64,000 bases of DNA from Colwellia sp. TT2012. GTDB lineage: Bacteria; Pseudomonadota; Gammaproteobacteria; Enterobacterales; Alteromonadaceae. The notes under the pieces were generated by a model. It did no database searches and was not told the DNA's origin. It saw only the letters and a list, made by a program, of their open reading frames with translations. The stretch spans positions 1 through 64,000 of the forward strand of contig NZ_LJYX01000014.1 in NCBI RefSeq assembly GCF_001440345.1, in the 5' to 3' direction. Within the stretch, counting starts at the first letter, position 1. Each line of letters starts with the position of its first letter. Below are positions 63,169 through 64,000 of this stretch, piece after piece. Both the position numbers and the translations under genes were made by a program.

Positions 63169-63546
63169 AAAACTTCCTTAAACAGTAGTTATGTCAAGTC
63201 GATTAAATTAGTGCGGACAAGGAACTGGCTTTATAAACAAATTTAATTTAGCACGGTATTTATCTTTTAAGAAGCTCGAAAACAACTTTATATTGGGGTA
63301 CCTAGCTGTTTCTCCTACTATTATGATTAAAGTCAATAAATAGCTAGCCTAGGTGTTAGTCACAAAGACGGAAATGAATAACATTGATTTTACTGGGGAT
63401 TATAACAAGTGAAGTTACTGCTATATCCTATCGGGATATAAATTGACTGTTAAAAAAACAGTGTTCCTCATTAATGAGTAACACTGATTTTTAATTTTAT
63501 GCTTTGGCTTTCCCTTAGTTCAGCAACTTTCTGGGTTTATTGCCCA
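63169..63546. other. Intergenic region with a terminator
   Basis: 378 bp between the lipoprotein and the last gene. Apart from the terminator at 63459-63486 no gene or repeat is visible. Confidence 0.5.
63459..63486 (-). terminator. Rho-independent terminator of the last gene
   Basis: CAGTGTT and AACACTG arms with inner CTCATTAATGAG and a T tract on the minus strand (TTTTTTTAA), 60 bp after the 63547 stop. Confidence 0.85.
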
Positions 63547-64000
63547 TTATCCCAATTGGCAATAAATGGCTTTTAATCGTGCAATTAACGGTAAATCACC
63601 TTCCGTAAGGATACCCAACATCAACCAATCGACCAGTAATTTACTGAGGTCAATATCGCTACCAGAAAGCATTTGCTCTTGCATTAATTGTACTTGAACT
63701 TTCATACGCTGTTCGCTAAGTGCTGCTGGCGATTCACTTTTGCCAAGTATTTCAATTTCTAAAGTCTTATCAAAGCGATGACCACCTTTAACTTGCTCTG
63801 ATAACTTAACATGCTCTTGCCAACGTTTTTGCCAAAAGCTACTTAGTTTATTAACCATAGCCGACGCAGTTAAAGCCTCAACATCTTGATTGCTTTGAGC
63901 CTGTAAAGACATTAACTCAAACAAGTTTAACCAACCTTGTTGTTTATTAACTTGTCTATTACTTTTAATTAATTGCGCAACTTGTTTGATGATTTTTTCA
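63547..64000 (-). CDS. Unknown protein, cut by the window edge
   Basis: The minus frame is open to the window edge (EKIIKQVAQLIKSNRQVNKQ and QGWLNLFELMSLQAQSNQDV), so the TTG at 63924 is not the start. At least 150 codons, helical and cytosolic, with KRWQEHVKLSEQVKGGHRFD and QMLSGSDIDLSKLLVDW. Family not recognised. Ends at TTA 63547-63549 and is followed by a terminator. Confidence 0.6.
   Translation of the reverse strand, partial: EKIIKQVAQLIKSNRQVNKQQGWLNLFELMSLQAQSNQDVEALTASAMVNKLSSFWQKRWQEHVKLSEQVKGGHRFDKTLEIEILGKSESPAALSEQRMKVQVQLMQEQMLSGSDIDLSKLLVDWLMLGILTEGDLPLIARLKAIYCQLG

Overview
The window looks like a chromosomal segment of a cold-adapted marine gammaproteobacterium close to Colwellia (Alteromonadales). 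This rests on the AT-rich sequence, the gene repertoire (folE-folM-folX-folK, minCDE beside zapA, an ilvE of the long type, sppA, ansA, asnS) and the many small palindromic repeats between genes. No rRNA or tRNA gene was recognised. The species assignment is inference.

Region 1 (1-10.1 kb) is an integron cassette array read on the minus strand. It has 15 well-preserved attC sites of about 93-101 bp, plus a degenerate one and a half site at the right end. Cassette genes run minus-strand, with stop codons in or beside the attC 5' end. They include a LysE exporter fragment, two LprI/DUF1311-like secreted proteins, a GNAT acetyltransferase, a PD-(D/E)XK-like protein, a DUF2834 membrane protein, a YggL-like protein and unknowns. 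No integrase gene is visible. The proximal (right) end is eroded by a decayed IS66-family element, broken cassettes and half sites, so this is best called a cassette array lacking its integrase. Eight of the cassettes carry no credible ORF. These eight share one conserved two-stem fold with base-pair covariation and conserved flanking blocks; this is the most unusual signal in the window.

Region 2 (10.1-31.9 kb) is a mosaic of working genes and many pseudogenes. Intact genes or systems include trmK, a membrane GGDEF-EAL protein, a hipBA toxin-antitoxin pair with repeated operator-like sites, a GGDEF protein, a tetrahydromonapterin operon (folE-folM-folX plus folK), ilvE, mtfA and gabD. Broken genes include a lipoprotein, a histidine kinase, an acyl-CoA dehydrogenase tail, a chemotaxis receptor with a 7-bp duplication, a LysR regulator beside gabD and a serine recombinase.

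Region 3 (31.9-45.9 kb) is mostly core: asnS, a nitroreductase, an EamA transporter, DoxX, sppA, ansA, then the division block minC-minD-minE with zapA and its small coiled-coil partner, a SEC-C protein and a YkgJ-type cysteine-cluster protein. Two isolated attC fragments (30.9 and 44.9 kb) lie just upstream of orphan genes, suggesting integron cassettes escaped the array.

Region 4 (46-51.7 kb) is a plus-strand electron-transfer-like cluster: a porin, a secreted EB_dh-type haem protein, a NOX/ferric-reductase-type flavocytochrome with a CXXCH haem c motif in its periplasmic loop, and a helical protein. Region 5 (51.9-64 kb) is minus-strand: an MFS transporter and a VOC protein, a short Rho-like ATPase that lacks the RNA-binding N-terminus, an ATP-grasp ligase near an alkaline-phosphatase-fold enzyme, a 1,100-residue propeller-amidohydrolase, an acetyltransferase, a small lipoprotein and a partial gene at the right edge. 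Two families of dispersed palindromic repeats (five copies of about 110-160 bp, two of about 230-250 bp) punctuate regions 2-5.
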